Below are positions 4,925 through 5,598 of a stretch of DNA of 5,598 nucleotides, piece by piece (the stretch's first letter is position 1; every line of letters begins with the position of its first letter). The DNA comes from Candidatus Woesearchaeota archaeon (GTDB taxonomy: Archaea > Nanobdellota > Nanobdellia > Woesearchaeales > JACQSR01), in contig JAHFLI010000085.1 in the NCBI GenBank assembly GCA_023255615.1, positions 1 through 5,598 on the forward strand, written 5' to 3'. The notes under the pieces are model-generated. The model was not told where the DNA came from. It made no database searches and was given only the letters and a program-made list of their open reading frames with translations. A program made the position numbers and the translations under genes.

Positions 4925-5598
4925 ATGGAGAAGAAAAATCGATTTATTCTGTGGTTCAGGGAATTAACGATAGAAGATGTTCCGCTGGTTGGTGGAAAAA
5001 ACGCTTCCTTAGGAGAAATGTATTCCTCATTAGCAAAAAAAGGAGTTAAAATTCCAAATGGGTTTGCGGTGACCGCAACAGCATACCGCTATTTTCTTGC
5101 AAAAGCAAATTTGAAAAACAAAATTGCAGTTATTCTGAAAGATCTGAATACCAAAGAGGTGAGAAATCTCGCAGAACGAGGAGAAAAAATACGAGAATTA
5201 ATCAAACACGCGGAAATTCCACCCGAATTACGAAAATCAATTGTCGATGCGTATCGAAAACTCTGCGATGAGTACGGTCCAAATACCGATGTAGCGGTCA
5301 GATCATCGGCAACCGCAGAAGATTTGCCTGATGCATCCTTTGCAGGACAGCAAGAAACGTTCCTCAACATTCAGGGAGAACATGCAATCGTTGAGGCCTG
5401 TAAAAAATGTTTTGCATCGTTATTCACGAACCGCGCGATTTCGTATCGTCATGACAAAGGATTTCCACAGCTCAGTATTTCTCTTTCCATAGGAATTCAA
5501 AAAATGGTCCGCTCTGACCTTGCCTCTTCTGGAGTTATCTTTACCATCGATACCGAATCAGGATTCAAGGATGTTGTTTTTATAACGGCAATTTATGG
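4925..5598 (+). CDS. ppsA: Phosphoenolpyruvate synthase (pyruvate, water dikinase), N-terminal 224 residues; cut by window edge
   Basis: The enzyme makes phosphoenolpyruvate from pyruvate, ATP and water, giving AMP and phosphate; in archaea it is a cytoplasmic entry step to gluconeogenesis. What is visible is the start of the ATP-grasp nucleotide-binding domain. Motifs are VGGKNASLGEM (22-32), VKIPNGFAVTATAY (41-54), VAVRSSATAEDLPDASFAGQ (123-142) and SGVIFTIDTESGFKD (202-216), all diagnostic of this family. The frame is open to the last base. The visible part is roughly 28% of the usual length of about 750-820 residues; the phosphohistidine and PEP-binding domains lie beyond the edge. The ATG at 4925 follows a GAGG at four bases. 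At the edge the sequence reads FITAIYG, where relatives usually have a small residue in place of Ile; this is minor. The gene is divergent from the mntA-hepT pair. Confidence 0.95.
   Translation, partial: MEKKNRFILWFRELTIEDVPLVGGKNASLGEMYSSLAKKGVKIPNGFAVTATAYRYFLAKANLKNKIAVILKDLNTKEVRNLAERGEKIRELIKHAEIPPELRKSIVDAYRKLCDEYGPNTDVAVRSSATAEDLPDASFAGQQETFLNIQGEHAIVEACKKCFASLFTNRAISYRHDKGFPQLSISLSIGIQKMVRSDLASSGVIFTIDTESGFKDVVFITAIY

Noticed and set aside
5089..5370. 93-residue minus-strand open frame opposite ppsA
   Set aside because: The plus strand encodes unmistakable PEP synthase motifs across the same bases.

Overview
The window (5598 bp, AT-rich) looks like a stretch of an archaeal chromosome. 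Evidence for archaea: five TATA-type promoters, each with an AAAG element just upstream (BRE-like), four of them placed so that the transcript would start at or within a few bases of the start codon; a PAC2-family proteasome-assembly-chaperone homologue; and the start of a phosphoenolpyruvate synthase gene. The AT richness and the run of lineage-specific membrane/coiled-coil proteins would fit an uncultivated DPANN-type archaeon, but that placement is inference only.

Layout. Bases 1-9 may hold the first codons of a divergent gene on the minus strand, followed by a 134-bp divergent promoter region. Then, all on the plus strand: two membrane proteins (144-1607 and 1665-2750), each with a cleavable signal peptide, five predicted membrane segments, a glycine-rich linker and a helical C-terminal tail, and each with its own TATA box; a 47-residue charged small protein with the clearest Shine-Dalgarno sequence in the window (2766-2909); a 175-residue all-helical soluble protein (2927-3454); and the PAC2 protein (3455-4177), whose ATG directly abuts the preceding stop codon. 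On the minus strand, converging on PAC2 with one base between the stop codons, lies a complete MntA-HepT (MNT/HEPN) toxin-antitoxin pair (4508-4789 and 4179-4511). After a 135-bp divergent promoter region, ppsA starts at 4925 and runs off the right edge.

How the genes may work together. The two membrane proteins are paralogues: in one region, 16 residues align without a gap with 7 identities (P, V, L and YTIV). They probably form a common membrane structure with different cytoplasmic tails. The small protein and the helical protein are soluble and follow directly, so they are candidate partners; this is inference from position. MntA-HepT is a self-contained accessory module inserted between PAC2 and ppsA. 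ppsA is a housekeeping gluconeogenic gene with no visible link to the rest.

Most unusual: the uncharacterised tandem membrane-protein/small-protein/helical-protein cluster, and the uniform near-leaderless promoter layout. No mobile element, RNA gene or CRISPR array was seen.
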